From assembly GCA_023227645.1 (NCBI GenBank), contig JALNVJ010000094.1:1-6428 (forward strand): a DNA stretch of 6,428 bases. The letters run 5' to 3'. Below, one piece after another: positions 6,315-6,428 of the stretch. Position numbers and translations under genes: made by a program. Each line of letters begins with the position of its first letter. Position 1 is the first letter of the stretch. A model generated the notes under the pieces. That model was not told the DNA's origin and searched no databases. It saw only the letters and a program-made list of their open reading frames with translations. This DNA is from Bacteroidales bacterium (lineage in GTDB: Bacteria; Bacteroidota; Bacteroidia; Bacteroidales; P3).

Positions 6315-6358
6315 ATTTTATTAAAAATTTGCATTATCCAAAACTATTTATATCTTTG
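6315..6358 (+). promoter_or_regulatory. Consensus promoter of the right-hand gene
   Basis: TTTG (6328-6331) is followed after 19 bases by TATCTTTG (6351-6358). Both match the phylum consensus perfectly. Transcription would start near 6365, leaving a leader of about 14 bases before the ATG at 6379. The 44-base stretch matches 4500-4543 at 37 positions. Confidence 0.8.
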
Positions 6359-6378
6359 CAGTGTTAAAAACATTCATC

Positions 6379-6428
6379 ATGAAATATTTTGAACATCCAA
6401 TACAAGCATTAAACATACAGAATAAACC
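6379..6428 (+). CDS. Start of a gene cut by the right edge
   Basis: An ATG at 6379 opens a frame of 16 codons with no stop before the window ends; it begins M-K-Y-F-E-H-P-I-Q-A-L. The start is chosen because it lies 20 bases after a perfect -7 element. The visible residues are not a signal peptide and are too few to assign a family. Confidence 0.6.
   Translation, partial: MKYFEHPIQALNIQNK

Larger units (their letters stand above)
6042..6378. other. Intergenic region, 337 bases, rich in hairpins
   Basis: No coding region was found. After an AT-rich stretch (6042-6113) it holds the A/G/T tract array (6114-6200), a separate 14-bp hairpin (6205-6242), an unremarkable AT-rich segment (6243-6314), and the promoter of the right-hand gene (6315-6358). 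Confidence 0.65.

Overview
This is an AT-rich window from a member of the Bacteroidota, most likely an anaerobic Bacteroidales-type lineage. Two independent signals support this. One coding region ends in a type IX secretion (T9SS) sorting domain, a system confined to this phylum. The intergenic gaps carry the phylum's distinctive promoter form, TTTG then a 19-bp spacer then TAnnTTTG, with no clear Shine-Dalgarno sequences at the starts. The anaerobic habit is inferred from the iron-sulfur-rich oxidoreductase and is less certain.

Layout. Bases 1-294 hold the end of an unrecognised gene that is open at the left edge. It is followed by a strong hairpin terminator (374-407). Bases 624-857 encode a 77-residue two-helix membrane protein with its own promoter, and a second strong hairpin (949-979) lies between it and the next, convergent gene. 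Bases 1062-4292 (minus strand) encode the main object of the window: a 1076-residue redox enzyme. It joins, in one chain, the three parts that in hydrogen cyanide synthase (HcnA-HcnB-HcnC) and related amino-acid dehydrogenases are separate subunits, and it adds a bacterial-type 4Fe-4S ferredoxin segment and a small beta-rich linker. Its promoter is a perfect match to the phylum consensus and is overlapped by an 8-bp inverted repeat that could be an operator.

Divergent from it, bases 4584-6041 encode a 485-residue secreted protein with a signal peptide and a T9SS C-terminal sorting domain. Beyond it lies an unusual 3' region (6114-6242): four A-tract/G-or-C-tract/T-tract blocks that can fold into two mutually exclusive hairpins, then a separate 14-bp hairpin. 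A new gene begins at 6379 and runs off the right edge. Its promoter is a near copy (37 of 44 bases identical) of the promoter of the secreted-protein gene.

How they work together. Each gene appears to be a separate transcription unit with its own promoter and terminator, so the window shows no operon. The fused oxidoreductase has no transporter, regulator or catabolic partner beside it, so its substrate cannot be read from context. The repeated promoter suggests that the secreted protein and the truncated right-hand gene may be expressed together. No tRNA, rRNA, CRISPR array, insertion sequence or integrase was seen.
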